From Bacillus oleivorans (lineage in GTDB: Bacteria; Bacillota; Bacilli; Bacillales; JC228): a stretch of 64,000 nucleotides of DNA. Numbering within the stretch: the stretch's first letter is position 1; the number at the start of each line of letters is the position of its first letter. The position numbers and the translations under genes are program-made. Where the stretch lies: NCBI RefSeq assembly GCF_900207585.1, contig NZ_OAOP01000005.1:248001-312000 (forward strand), read 5' to 3'. Under the pieces are notes generated by a model that worked only from the letters and a program-made list of their open reading frames with translations, was not told where the DNA came from and ran no database searches. This document shows positions 28,841-38,004 of the stretch, piece by piece.

Positions 28841-30571
28841 ATGGTTTCTTCTGCAAAAAAAATTGTAATTTGGACGATTTGGACTATTTTAATTCCAGCC
28901 GGTATAGTAGCAGCCTATTTTTATTTTCCTCCTCTCTTACCTGAACGGCCAACTGATATGCTGTGGTTCCTCGGCTTAATGATCGGCGCAGCTTTAATGC
29001 CGTTTGTTGTGAACCGTACAACGATTGCTTTTGTACAATGGATATCTATGACCGTGTTCCTTTTGTATGGTTTATTTATTGAAATTCTCTTTATGCATAT
29101 CTTTCTGGTTTTCCTCCTATTACGAACAAAAACGAGAAAAGGAGATCTCTACCGCTATCCGCTTAATTCAATCATGATTTACATTGTTTCTTTGTTAAGC
29201 GGCTTAAGCTTTTATGCTCTCGGCGGAGATCATCAGACGTTTACCCTTGAAAAACCCTTCGATCTGTTATTGGTGATTGGATATACCCTCATCTATTTTG
29301 TTGGCAATCAAGCGAGCTTAATGCTATTTTCACGCTTATTTTATAATGTAAAAAGAAGGCTAATGGGTAAGGATATAGTCTGGGAACTGGCTTCTTTAGT
29401 AGTCATTGTTCCTTTAGGAATGGCCTTATTTATTTTATATAAAGAAATAGGTGTTATCTCTACTGTTTTATTAGGGATCCCATTTTTTAGTGTTGCCTTT
29501 ATTTTAAGACTCTACTATTCTACCGATATCGTGAATGATCATTTGCAGCTGGCTACAGAGATTGGGCATGAGCTAACGCAAAGTTTAAAAGCGAGAGAAG
29601 TTGTCGATCTCTTTATGAAGCGGATTACAACGATTGTCCCTGTCAGTCATGCCTATATCTTAGATGTGATAGACAATAAAGAACTCCAACTGATCCGCCG
29701 CTATGAAGATGGTGAAAATAAAAGCTTAGATATTGAGCCTCTTCTTCGCTATGAAGGAATCAGCGGAATGGTTTGGGGAACAAAGAAGGCGGTCCTGTAT
29801 TCTTCTAAAGCAGAATGGGAATCGGTTGCAAAAGGCTACATGCCAGAAAGTGTTGAAAGTATTCTTTGTGTCCCTATTATGCGGAATCAAAAGGTAGTAG
29901 GCGTATTGCTGTTAGCGACAACAGAGAAACGGGCTTATGTAAAATACCAGCTTATGATTGTTGATATTTTATGCTCATATTTAGCGATTGCTTTAGAGAA
30001 CGCACGTAACTATGAACTTACAAAAAAAGAGAGCGAACGCTGTGCCTTAACCGGTTTATATAATTACCGCTATTTTGAGAGATTGATTGAACAAGAATAT
30101 CAAATGCTACTGGAGCGTAAATACGATAATTTATCATTAATTCTAATTGATATTGACCACTTTAAATCAATTAATGATACATATGGCCATCAAAGCGGAA
30201 ATGAAGTGTTGCGAGCGATTGCCGATCGGCTTCAGCAATTTATTGGCGATACAGGGATAGTGGCTAGATATGGCGGAGAAGAATTTGTGATTCTCCTGCC
30301 GAATATTTCTAAAAAAGAAGCTTTATCCATTGCGGAAACATTGCGGATTATGATTGCTAATCGTCCATTTATATTAGAGCAGCAATTAATCCAAAACCGC
30401 AAAAGGTCTTTTATTCGCATTACCGCAAGTATCGGAGTCGCCAATGCACCCGAAGATGCCGATGATTATCTGACATTAATCAGACATGCAGATTTTGCGA
30501 TGTATGTAGGTGCCAAACGGAGAGGAAGAAACAAGGTATCAGAGTATCAATCGATTCAAGCTAACGGATAA
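28841..30571 (+). CDS. Membrane-bound GAF-GGDEF diguanylate cyclase
   Basis: Predicted to make the second messenger c-di-GMP. The N-terminal half has about seven or eight membrane segments (residues about 9-30, 40-55, 60-95, 108-128, 140-160, 180-200 and 205-225). A GAF domain follows (about 245-385, with SAKWESVAKG-like and SILCVPIMRNQKVVGVLLLA segments), then a GGDEF domain (about 405-570). The active-site signature is intact, RYGGEEF near residue 477, and DIDHFKSINDTYGH precedes it. The inhibitory I-site RxxD is absent: GDTG occupies its place. It has 576 residues. It lies just upstream of the pilus operon but has its own terminator. GGAGGAGGG is 11 nt before ATG 28841, a rather long spacing. 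Confidence 0.9.
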   Translation: MVSSAKKIVIWTIWTILIPAGIVAAYFYFPPLLPERPTDMLWFLGLMIGAALMPFVVNRTTIAFVQWISMTVFLLYGLFIEILFMHIFLVFLLLRTKTRKGDLYRYPLNSIMIYIVSLLSGLSFYALGGDHQTFTLEKPFDLLLVIGYTLIYFVGNQASLMLFSRLFYNVKRRLMGKDIVWELASLVVIVPLGMALFILYKEIGVISTVLLGIPFFSVAFILRLYYSTDIVNDHLQLATEIGHELTQSLKAREVVDLFMKRITTIVPVSHAYILDVIDNKELQLIRRYEDGENKSLDIEPLLRYEGISGMVWGTKKAVLYSSKAEWESVAKGYMPESVESILCVPIMRNQKVVGVLLLATTEKRAYVKYQLMIVDILCSYLAIALENARNYELTKKESERCALTGLYNYRYFERLIEQEYQMLLERKYDNLSLILIDIDHFKSINDTYGHQSGNEVLRAIADRLQQFIGDTGIVARYGGEEFVILLPNISKKEALSIAETLRIMIANRPFILEQQLIQNRKRSFIRITASIGVANAPEDADDYLTLIRHADFAMYVGAKRRGRNKVSEYQSIQANG

Positions 30572-30582
30572 AGTAATTTCCC

Positions 30583-30625
30583 GGCTGGCGAGCCTTAAGG
30601 CGAAGCGTCATGCAAGTTGCACTTA
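30583..30625 (-). repeat. Dispersed GC-rich repeat, copy 2 (inverted)
   Basis: Read on the minus strand this matches 22906-22960: ATAAGTGCAACT, a GC-rich GCATGACGC segment, then GGCTCGCC. The 5-bp TCGCA segment present in copy 1 is missing, so the first hairpin is shortened. Confidence 0.6.
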
Positions 30626-30645
30626 TATTTTTTCGTCTAAAGCAT

Positions 30646-30680
30646 AAAAAGTATCTTTCCTAAAGAGAGATACTTTTTAT
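30646..30680 (+). terminator. Terminator after the diguanylate cyclase gene
   Basis: AAAAAGTATCT (30646-30656) and AGATACTTTTT (30668-30678) form a perfect 11-bp stem with T-run. The next 120 bp are AT-rich with several TATAAT-like strings (30695, 30742), one of which may start the pilus operon. Confidence 0.8.
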
Positions 30681-30799
30681 TATTTAAAAAGAACTATAAT
30701 ATTTTTTGTAGTTTTAGTCAGATTTTACTAGTTTTTATAACTATAATCCATTTAAATAATATACAATAGAGTTACAAGAAATAGACATGAGGTGGGAAA

Positions 30800-31924
30800 G
30801 TGGAAATTATTATACAAATGGCTATTAGTGCAATTGGTCTAATTTTATTAGTTTTCTTACTGCCCGTCCCTTGGTCTTTATTCGGAAAAGGGGTTATTTG
30901 GTTCGCTTCCATTTTGCTTGGCGGGCTATTTATCATTTCATGGGAAATTCAGCCTAGGTTACAAACCATTCTGTTACATATTGGCTTGTTGCTTACTATG
31001 TGCGCTTTAATTATTAAGTGGTGGGGAGAACACTTTTATAAAAAAACTATTCAGCAAAAGAAACAAGTATCACACTCTCCACGGCCATTATTCAGTTATC
31101 AAAAGCAAATTGAAAAAGCCAAACTGGCTAAACCAGCTGATATCGTTGAACCAGCAGTATTGTCTTCTCTAAATGTGTTTGACGGTCAGCTAGTTATACA
31201 TGCTGAGGAGCAAAATGAGTCAGCCGTAAATAAGGCTTCCGGCTCAGTCACGGAAGAAGAGCTGCAGTTCTTATTGCCGGAAATTCATAATAAACATGAG
31301 TTTCCTAGTTTCAGTCAAGACCAATCGTTGATCGAAGATGAACCGGGTTATCTCCTTGATGACTGGATCATTTCCGATGATAAGAACATTTCATCGGTTA
31401 ATGTTTATGAAAAAGAACCGGCTGTTGAAATTGAACAGGAAAATGCAGAATTAGAAGCAGTGTGGAATGTTATTTCGTTTGACAAAAAGCGAAAAGAGCG
31501 GGAAAAGCCCGCACCAGTTTTAACAGATTTAGCTGAGATTGAACTTGATATAGATGTAAATACTGGAACAGACAACCTAGTTCAGAAAAATGATATAGAG
31601 TGGCCTCCATTCAATGAAATAGACAACTTAATAGAAACTGAGCCGATGTTTAATGAGGAGATTGAGAGAATAGCTTTACATTTGCCATCTTCTCTTGAAG
31701 ACATTCAGATGGAACCCGCAGAAGAATTAGAGGATGAAGATTTAGAATCTCCATATACAGGCAGATCCATATTATTAAACGATGGAATCTCCAATTTATA
31801 TAAGGAACGGGCAGAATCAGTGAAAAGGCAGAAGACTAAAGAGGAAAACCGACAGCCGCTTTTACAGAATGAGAAGCAGTTTTTAAAAGAACTGACCAAT
31901 AGGTTCCGGGCATCAAGTGAATAA
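30800..31924 (+). CDS. Unrecognised two-helix membrane protein, first gene of the pilus operon
   Basis: 374 residues starting at GTG 30800 after GAGGTGG. Residues about 5-22, 30-47 and 53-72 are hydrophobic (ISAIGLILLVFLLPVPW, GVIWFASILLGGLFIIS, TILLHIGLLLTMCALI), so three short membrane segments are likely. The remaining 300 residues are a strongly acidic, low-complexity cytoplasmic tail rich in Glu and Asp, ending in the basic stretch KRQKTKEENRQPLLQ. No catalytic or binding motif is visible. It is 11 bp from the next gene and so sits in the same transcription unit as the pilus genes. I do not know the family. Confidence 0.7.
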   Translation: MEIIIQMAISAIGLILLVFLLPVPWSLFGKGVIWFASILLGGLFIISWEIQPRLQTILLHIGLLLTMCALIIKWWGEHFYKKTIQQKKQVSHSPRPLFSYQKQIEKAKLAKPADIVEPAVLSSLNVFDGQLVIHAEEQNESAVNKASGSVTEEELQFLLPEIHNKHEFPSFSQDQSLIEDEPGYLLDDWIISDDKNISSVNVYEKEPAVEIEQENAELEAVWNVISFDKKRKEREKPAPVLTDLAEIELDIDVNTGTDNLVQKNDIEWPPFNEIDNLIETEPMFNEEIERIALHLPSSLEDIQMEPAEELEDEDLESPYTGRSILLNDGISNLYKERAESVKRQKTKEENRQPLLQNEKQFLKELTNRFRASSE

Positions 31925-31935
31925 GAGGTGGGGCC

Positions 31936-33060
31936 ATGAATGTTTGGAAGGGATTTCAACTATTTGTTTCGATTCTTTTAGGGAGTGTTATTTTTATTAG
32001 TCTTTTTCAATTGAGCGGTTTTGCTTTTGAAAGGTTTTTCAATCAGGCATTCCCTGCAAATACAATTATCGGAAATGTCGAAGTGTCAGGATTAACTAAG
32101 AATGAGGCAATCCCGCTTGTCATGAATGCTGTTTCCGACTGGAAGCAAAAGGCTCATTTTTCAATTGATGCAGCCGGTGAAACCTTTGTACTTGAAAATG
32201 ATGCCTTTCACTTTGAAATCGGAGCTTCGATAGAAAATGCAAAGGAATCAATGGTTAATCCTGTCCTCGTTACATATTCAAAGCACCCGTTACAGACTGA
32301 TTCAAATACAGATTTAGATTTGAATGAAATTGACAAAATCATTGCTGATATAGAACAAAAAGCGTCCTATTTACTTACAGAAACAGCTATAGTTAAAGTA
32401 GATTCTGTGCAGAAAGAAGCAGCTGAGCTAAACACAAAAGCGTCGATTTCATTAGTACGTTCCTATTCAGATTGGAATTATATAAGCGGACAAGCTCTAC
32501 CCGAGTTTCAGCTTGGGCCAGGTGAGGCTTTTTCCTTGCTTCAATGGGCCGAAGAGAAATCATTAGATATTAACTCAGATGAGGACTTATCAAAGATTGC
32601 ATCGCTTTTATGGGAAGGCGTTCTATCGACACAGTTGTCAGTGATTGAACGGCATACAAGTGAGAGTGTACCTGATGGAATCCAACCAGGTCTAGAAGCA
32701 AAAATTGATCGGACAAATAATGTAGACTTTCGTTTTATCAATGAAAGCGATACATCATTTGTCTTTAAGCTAGTCCCTATTAGCGAAACGAGTTTGGGTT
32801 TAACCATTACAAGCTTAAAAACCAACCAATTTGTTCGCTTCAATATCATTCAGGAAAAGGTACTGGAGCCAAGAACAGTCATTCAATTTGTATCAGCGGA
32901 TGATGAAAAGGCGGGGACTACAGCAGCAGGGAAAAAAGGCTATTCTTTAAAAATCATTAAAGAATATGTAAGTGCAGACGGTGACGTTGTTCATACCGAA
33001 GTTGTTGCTGAAGATACGTATCTCCCAATCTATGAAATTCAATATAGTGTAAAACAATAA
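31936..33060 (+). CDS. VanW/YoaR-like exported protein with C-terminal G5-like segment
   Basis: 374 residues. The N-terminal membrane anchor or signal (residues about 8-28, LFVSILLGSVIFISLFQL) is followed by ANTIIGNVEVSGLTKNEAI, which resembles the opening of the VanW-family repeat (GV.V.GLT..EA). The middle is unassigned. The C-terminus (about 310-370) resembles a G5/VanW tail, with KGYSLKIIKEYVSADGDVVHTE followed by EDTYLPIYEI. This suggests an extracytoplasmic, wall-facing protein. It is 17 bp before the first prepilin gene, so it may help pili cross or contact the wall; that is inference from context. GAGGTGGGG precedes ATG 31936. Confidence 0.72.
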   Translation: MNVWKGFQLFVSILLGSVIFISLFQLSGFAFERFFNQAFPANTIIGNVEVSGLTKNEAIPLVMNAVSDWKQKAHFSIDAAGETFVLENDAFHFEIGASIENAKESMVNPVLVTYSKHPLQTDSNTDLDLNEIDKIIADIEQKASYLLTETAIVKVDSVQKEAAELNTKASISLVRSYSDWNYISGQALPEFQLGPGEAFSLLQWAEEKSLDINSDEDLSKIASLLWEGVLSTQLSVIERHTSESVPDGIQPGLEAKIDRTNNVDFRFINESDTSFVFKLVPISETSLGLTITSLKTNQFVRFNIIQEKVLEPRTVIQFVSADDEKAGTTAAGKKGYSLKIIKEYVSADGDVVHTEVVAEDTYLPIYEIQYSVKQ

Positions 33061-33077
33061 TCCAGAGGGACTTCTTT

Positions 33078-33515
33078 ATGAAGAATTGTAGTAAGGGCTT
33101 TACCGTAATCGAATTACTAATTGCATTTGCCGTACTATCGATTGTGGTGGTTGGAGCTACTGGCTTCTTTACCCAGGGCTTTCAATTTACTTCATACAAT
33201 GAGGACAAGCTTTCAGCTGTTCATCTATCTTCACTCGTATTGGAAAAAGTACAGGAAAATTTTATGGAAAGCTCATGCCCGAGCCCGGAGACAAATTTAT
33301 TTCCAAGCTACCAGCATTTATTTGATGGTCTCGACATAAATGGCGCTTTTATTTTGAATGATAAGCGTTATTTTATCACGTTAACGGTTTACTGTGATCC
33401 TGCTGAGTCCTTACAGACCCTGCATGTTCAAGTGTATGACAGTGAAACGCGGGATCAGCTGCTGAGCCAGAACTTTGGCTATGTCCAGCTTCAGAGCGGA
33501 GGTGGCTCTTCATGA
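33078..33515 (+). CDS. Minor type IV prepilin (PilV/GspI-like)
   Basis: 145 residues. The type IV pilin signal is clear: a short basic leader MKNCSKG, cleavage after Gly, then FTVIELLIAFAVLSIVVVGA with Glu at mature position 5. The remaining globular part has four cysteines or so (SCPSPE, YCDPAE) and no named domain. It overlaps the next prepilin by 4 bp (ATGA). It is probably part of the priming or tip complex of the pilus. Confidence 0.88.
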   Translation: MKNCSKGFTVIELLIAFAVLSIVVVGATGFFTQGFQFTSYNEDKLSAVHLSSLVLEKVQENFMESSCPSPETNLFPSYQHLFDGLDINGAFILNDKRYFITLTVYCDPAESLQTLHVQVYDSETRDQLLSQNFGYVQLQSGGGSS

Positions 33516-33955
33516 GAACGATAATAAAAAATGAAAAGGGTTTGACACTTATTGAATTACTAGGGGCCATAGCCATATTTGGGATTGTCATAACGGTGAT
33601 TTTTAGTTTTTTTAGTTTTGGAGCGAATGGCTATCAAAAGGGTGAAATGATGGTTCGATTACAAAATGAAGCGAACCGGATCATGACGGCTCTTACAGTT
33701 GCTTATTACTCGGAAGGGAATTTTACTGTTGAGTCAGGGGATGAAAATGGAGACGGGAGAGCCGATATTACTTTGAATGGAGCAGTTATTTCTGACACCA
33801 CTCTTCTATATAGCTTATCCCCTGAAGAGATAACGTCCAATGATGAACCGGTCGAACTCGTATTGACTGTCACGGATTTAATGAATCCAGCCGAGGCTAT
33901 CACACTCAAAACTTACTTACGGAGTGTACGAAACCATGCAATTTCCAATCCCTAA
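33512..33955 (+). CDS. Minor type IV prepilin (PilW/GspJ-like)
   Basis: 147 residues with leader MRTIIKNEKG, then LTLIELLGAIAIFGIVITVI with Glu at mature position 5. The globular part contains SGDENGDGRADITLNG, a Ca-binding-like Asp-rich stretch. GGAGGTGG in the previous gene serves as ribosome binding site. It overlaps the following gene by 20 bp. Confidence 0.88.
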   Translation: MRTIIKNEKGLTLIELLGAIAIFGIVITVIFSFFSFGANGYQKGEMMVRLQNEANRIMTALTVAYYSEGNFTVESGDENGDGRADITLNGAVISDTTLLYSLSPEEITSNDEPVELVLTVTDLMNPAEAITLKTYLRSVRNHAISNP

Positions 33956-35294
33956 TCAAAATGAACAAGGATCTGCATTAATATGGACCCTCTTAATTTC
34001 GTCTGTCCTTACCATTTTAGCTCTCACTTTGATTAGTTTTAATGTAACGCAAAGTAAACAAAATGGGAAAACAGAAAGCCTTATTCAAGAAATTAATCTG
34101 GCTGAGATGGGGATTCTTGACTTTAGAAATCGGATATACTCTTATCTTCTAAGTGAGCCAGGCCCCAATACATTGCAGGAGTTAAATGATTGGGTTCTGT
34201 CGAATTTTCCCGGAACGGTTGATCATTACATTGAACAGACAGAAAATCAATTTGGATATCAGATCTTTAATATTCAAACAGTGCAGCCAGCAGAAAATCA
34301 GCTGAATATTACCTTCCAAAGTAAAGGTTTCACTGATACTACTTCTTCAGGGAAGACGTTGACGAATACGATTTATATTACAGCTTCTACCGGTCCAGGA
34401 AGCAGTGACGACCCAATTGACGGCGGCAGCGATGGTTCCGATTGGGGACCTGAAGAAGGAGATGCAGGCTGGGATATTATAGTACCGACTAATCCGGATT
34501 CAGGTGTTTATGATGGAGATACTCTATTCCAGGGTAAGGTAATTATTGATAGTCCAAATGATGAAATTATTATTACAGGCCATGCCAAATTCGCTGAGGA
34601 TGTCGAATTTTCAAAACCGAATGGGTCGATTACGATCGGAAAAGATGGCCTATTTGAGGGTGTCATGACGTTGGATGCTTCGAAAACAACACTTATTGTA
34701 GGCGGAAATGCCAGATTTTCCGAAGATTTTAATCTGTTAGTTTCAAATGGCAGGCTTTCTGTTGGGGAAAATGCAATTTTTGAAAAAAACGTGAATGTGA
34801 CTGGACAAAATGGGATTATTGAAATTGGCAGCGGTGCCCTTGTTTATGGGGATATCACACTCGATACAAACACAGCCAGCTTTATTGTAGGACGAGATGC
34901 CAAATTTGGCGGTACATTGACTTTAACGAATAAATCTTATTTAAACGTTGGCTTACAAAATGCATGCAATGCCAACTTTCATGGACCTGTCTTTTTATTT
35001 GGGGGAGCCTCGATTTCAATTGGAGGAAGTGCGATTTTTCAAAACACATTATCGCTGCAAGAAAATGGTTCTTCCCTTACGATTCAAGGAGATGCCGTGT
35101 TTCAAACCATCCCTTCCGTAGCCGGTCAAAGTGAGATCGTTGTGAATGGAGATGTTTATATGAATGGAACACCTCCAGCAAGGATGCAGGTGTCTGGCAA
35201 TATTTATCCGTATGATGAATCGATCACTGGATTTTATAGCTGTACAGCGCCAGATGGCTCTGGCTGGGAGTTTAATGATGAAATTCAGTATTAA
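33936..35294 (+). CDS. PilX-like minor pilin with a beta-solenoid-like C-terminal region
   Basis: 452 residues from ATG 33936 (an in-frame GTG at 33924 has no site upstream). After the short leader MQFPIPNQNEQG comes SALIWTLLISSVLTILALTL, a pilin-like helix that lacks the usual Glu at position 5, as is typical of PilX/GspK-type tip subunits. Residues about 30-155 are globular. A linker rich in Gly, Ser and Asp (about 155-185) leads to a long region of imperfect repeats of about 20-22 residues (FAEDVEFSKPNGSITIGKDG, ARFSEDFNLLVSNGRLSVG, AKFGGTLTLTNKSYLNVG), like bactofilin or beta-helix proteins. This may be a tip adhesin; that is inference. Confidence 0.82.
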   Translation: MQFPIPNQNEQGSALIWTLLISSVLTILALTLISFNVTQSKQNGKTESLIQEINLAEMGILDFRNRIYSYLLSEPGPNTLQELNDWVLSNFPGTVDHYIEQTENQFGYQIFNIQTVQPAENQLNITFQSKGFTDTTSSGKTLTNTIYITASTGPGSSDDPIDGGSDGSDWGPEEGDAGWDIIVPTNPDSGVYDGDTLFQGKVIIDSPNDEIIITGHAKFAEDVEFSKPNGSITIGKDGLFEGVMTLDASKTTLIVGGNARFSEDFNLLVSNGRLSVGENAIFEKNVNVTGQNGIIEIGSGALVYGDITLDTNTASFIVGRDAKFGGTLTLTNKSYLNVGLQNACNANFHGPVFLFGGASISIGGSAIFQNTLSLQENGSSLTIQGDAVFQTIPSVAGQSEIVVNGDVYMNGTPPARMQVSGNIYPYDESITGFYSCTAPDGSGWEFNDEIQY

Positions 35295-35311
35295 AGCGTG
35301 GGGTGGCGCAA

Positions 35312-36949
35312 ATGGAAAAAAGAAAAAGATTAGGAGATTTATTAATAGAATCCAGACTGATTACACAGGAACAGCTTAAAGAAACATTACAATTAAAGAA
35401 AAGAGAACAAAAAATTGGTGACGCCCTCGTAGAGCGTGGCTATATTAATGAACAGCAACTGATTGAAGTACTAGAGTTTCAGCTGGGAATCCCTCATGTA
35501 ACACTTTACAGTTACCCGGTAGATGAGAGTTTAACTTCCCTTGTCTCTAAGGATTTTGCCCTCCGCCATGTGATATTGCCGTTAAAAAAAGAAGGCAATG
35601 TTTTGACGATAGCGATGAGTGATCCGATGGATTTTTATACGATTGATGATATTAGGCTATCAACCGGATTAACGATTAGTCCTGTCATCGCAAAAAAAGA
35701 TGAAATTATTCAATCTATTTATAAATATTACGATATGAAGGAAACCTTTTCCGAACAAGATACTGTTATCTCCCCAGCCAATACAGGGGATAATGCACCT
35801 GCGGTCCGCTTAGTCGATCAGATTTTAACAAGCGGTCTTCAATTACGCGCGAGTGATATACATATTGACCCGCATGAAGAAAAAATATTGATCCGCTATC
35901 GTGTTGACGGGATGCTCAGGACAGAAAGAGTCATCTCGAAAAACATTTATGAATCATTGATTGCCCGCATTAAAATCATGGCCAATATGAATATAACCGA
36001 ATCAAGGCTCCCACAGGATGGCCGGATTAAATTAAAAATGTATGCAACGCCAATTGATCTGAGAATCTCGATTCTACCAACCCTTCATGGTGAGAAAGTC
36101 GTGATGAGGATCCTAGACTTATCCAAAGTATTGAAAAAGCTGGCACAGCTTGATTTTAATCGGACTAACTTGCAGCGCTTTGTCCAATTAATCGAAAGAC
36201 CTCAAGGTCTAGTGTTAATCACTGGACCGACAGGAGCAGGAAAAACGTCTACCCTCTATGCGGGACTCCATCATTTAAATAAAGCAGAAGTGAACATAGT
36301 CACCATAGAAGATCCCGTAGAGTATGAGTTAGAGGGGATTAATCAGGTTCAGGTTAATCCCCAAATCGGGCTTACCTTTGCCAATGGTCTTCGTTCAATC
36401 TTGCGGCAAGACCCTAATATCATCATGATTGGAGAAATCCGTGACCAGGAAACAGCTGATATCGCGGTGCGTTCTGCTCTAACTGGACATTTAGTTTTAA
36501 GTACGCTTCATACCAATAGTGCAATCGCAGCAATTCCCCGTCTGATTGATATGGGGGTTGAACCTTATTTAGTCGCTTCATCCCTTTCAGGCGTAGTTGC
36601 TCAAAGACTAGTCCGGAAGCTATGCCGTGACTGCAGAGAGGAATACGAGCCGTCTGAAATGGAAATAGACCTTTTTCAAAAAAGGGGGATCTCAATCGAT
36701 CATCTCTACCGCGCTAAAGGGTGTCCGCTATGCAGACAAACGGGCTATTCCGGGAGAATGGCGATTCAAGAAGTCCTAATTGTGGATGAATCATTAAAAT
36801 CATTAATGTTAAATAATAGTTCAATGCAGCATTTAAAAAATCATGCCAGCCAGCATGGAATGATTTCTTTGGCAGCAGATGGCCTGTTGAAGGTCAAAAT
36901 GGGGTACACATCGCTTGAAGAGGTACTAAGCGCAGTTGTAGAAAGCTAG
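35312..36949 (+). CDS. pilB: Type IV pilus assembly ATPase PilB
   Basis: A GspE/PilB-family hexameric ATPase that powers pilin polymerisation. The start is ATG 35312 after GGGGTGG. Residues about 5-65 form an MshEN-like N-domain with two repeats (RLGDLLIESRLITQEQL and IGDALVERGYINEQQL), a fold that binds c-di-GMP in related ATPases. Walker A is GPTGAGKTSTLYAGL, the Asp box is VTIEDPVEYEL, Walker B is IIMIGEIRDQETADIA and the His box is LVLSTLHTN. The tetracysteine metal site is CRDC...CPLC. It has 545 residues. Confidence 0.96.
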   Translation: MEKRKRLGDLLIESRLITQEQLKETLQLKKREQKIGDALVERGYINEQQLIEVLEFQLGIPHVTLYSYPVDESLTSLVSKDFALRHVILPLKKEGNVLTIAMSDPMDFYTIDDIRLSTGLTISPVIAKKDEIIQSIYKYYDMKETFSEQDTVISPANTGDNAPAVRLVDQILTSGLQLRASDIHIDPHEEKILIRYRVDGMLRTERVISKNIYESLIARIKIMANMNITESRLPQDGRIKLKMYATPIDLRISILPTLHGEKVVMRILDLSKVLKKLAQLDFNRTNLQRFVQLIERPQGLVLITGPTGAGKTSTLYAGLHHLNKAEVNIVTIEDPVEYELEGINQVQVNPQIGLTFANGLRSILRQDPNIIMIGEIRDQETADIAVRSALTGHLVLSTLHTNSAIAAIPRLIDMGVEPYLVASSLSGVVAQRLVRKLCRDCREEYEPSEMEIDLFQKRGISIDHLYRAKGCPLCRQTGYSGRMAIQEVLIVDESLKSLMLNNSSMQHLKNHASQHGMISLAADGLLKVKMGYTSLEEVLSAVVES

Positions 36950-36961
36950 GAGGTAAGTCAG

Positions 36962-38002
36962 ATGTATAAGGAGCAGCTACACACGATTTTACAAGGAGCA
37001 TTTGAATTTGGGGCTTCTGATATTCATTTAACAGTCGGGGTTCCTCCTATTATCCGAATTAACGGGGAGTTAAAGCCTTACGGCAAGTCACCTATACTTC
37101 CGGAACATTCAGAAGAAATGGCAAGAGCGATCATCCCTCATCACCTTTGGCCAACTTTTAAGGAAAAAGGCGAGCTTGATTTTTCTTATGGAATCCCTAA
37201 GGTCTCCCGGTTTCGCATAAATGCTTACCATCAAAGATCTTGTGTAAGTATGGCGATTCGTGTCATTCCTACTCATATTCCAACGATACAAGATTTGTTT
37301 TTACCGCCGCAAATCCAAAATTTAATTACACATCCGCAAGGGTTAATTTTGGTGACCGGGCCAACTGGAAGCGGAAAATCAACGACGCTCGCAGCGATGA
37401 TTAACGAAATGAATCGCTATATGAGAAAGCATATTATTACACTGGAAGACCCGATTGAATATTTACATAGACACAGTCAATGTATCATTGACCAGCGCGA
37501 AGTCGGGTTTGACACAAGGTCATTTGCCAATGGACTGCGTGCTTGTTTACGGCAGGATCCGGATGTGATTCTAGTAGGGGAAATGCGCGATCTTGAGACA
37601 ATTTCAACCGCCATCTCAGCTGCTGAAACGGGCCATCTAGTTTTTGGAACCTTACATACCACCGATGCTGCATCCACGATTGATAGAATTATAGATGTGT
37701 TCCCCGCCGGGCAGCAGACGCAAATCAGGATTCAGCTTGCATCGGTTTTAAAAGCTGTTATATCGCAAAGATTATTTCCTACTGTCGATTTTACCGGCAG
37801 ACGAGCAGCGGTTGAGCTTTTAATCTGTAATGCAGCGGTGAAGAATTTAATCCGCAACGAAAAGACCCATCAAATACAAAGTGTAATCCAAACGAGCAGG
37901 GAAGCAGGCATGCAAACGATGCAAATGGCAATTGAAGACTTATTAAGAGAGAGAGTTATATCCAATGAAGCTGCTTCTCCATATCTTAAAGGTGAGTTTT
38001 AA
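36962..38002 (+). CDS. pilT: Type IV pilus retraction ATPase PilT
   Basis: 346 residues, the PilT length, without the N-domain or tetracysteine motif of PilB. Walker A is GPTGSGKSTTLAAMI, the Asp box ITLEDPIEYLH, Walker B ILVGEMRDLETI, the His box LVFGTLHTTDA. The retraction signature AIRNLIRE appears as AVKNLIRNEK near the C-terminus. It is 12 bp after pilB and 2 bp before pilC. Its presence implies retractable pili, hence twitching or DNA uptake. Confidence 0.95.
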   Translation: MYKEQLHTILQGAFEFGASDIHLTVGVPPIIRINGELKPYGKSPILPEHSEEMARAIIPHHLWPTFKEKGELDFSYGIPKVSRFRINAYHQRSCVSMAIRVIPTHIPTIQDLFLPPQIQNLITHPQGLILVTGPTGSGKSTTLAAMINEMNRYMRKHIITLEDPIEYLHRHSQCIIDQREVGFDTRSFANGLRACLRQDPDVILVGEMRDLETISTAISAAETGHLVFGTLHTTDAASTIDRIIDVFPAGQQTQIRIQLASVLKAVISQRLFPTVDFTGRRAAVELLICNAAVKNLIRNEKTHQIQSVIQTSREAGMQTMQMAIEDLLRERVISNEAASPYLKGEF

Positions 38003-38004
38003 TC

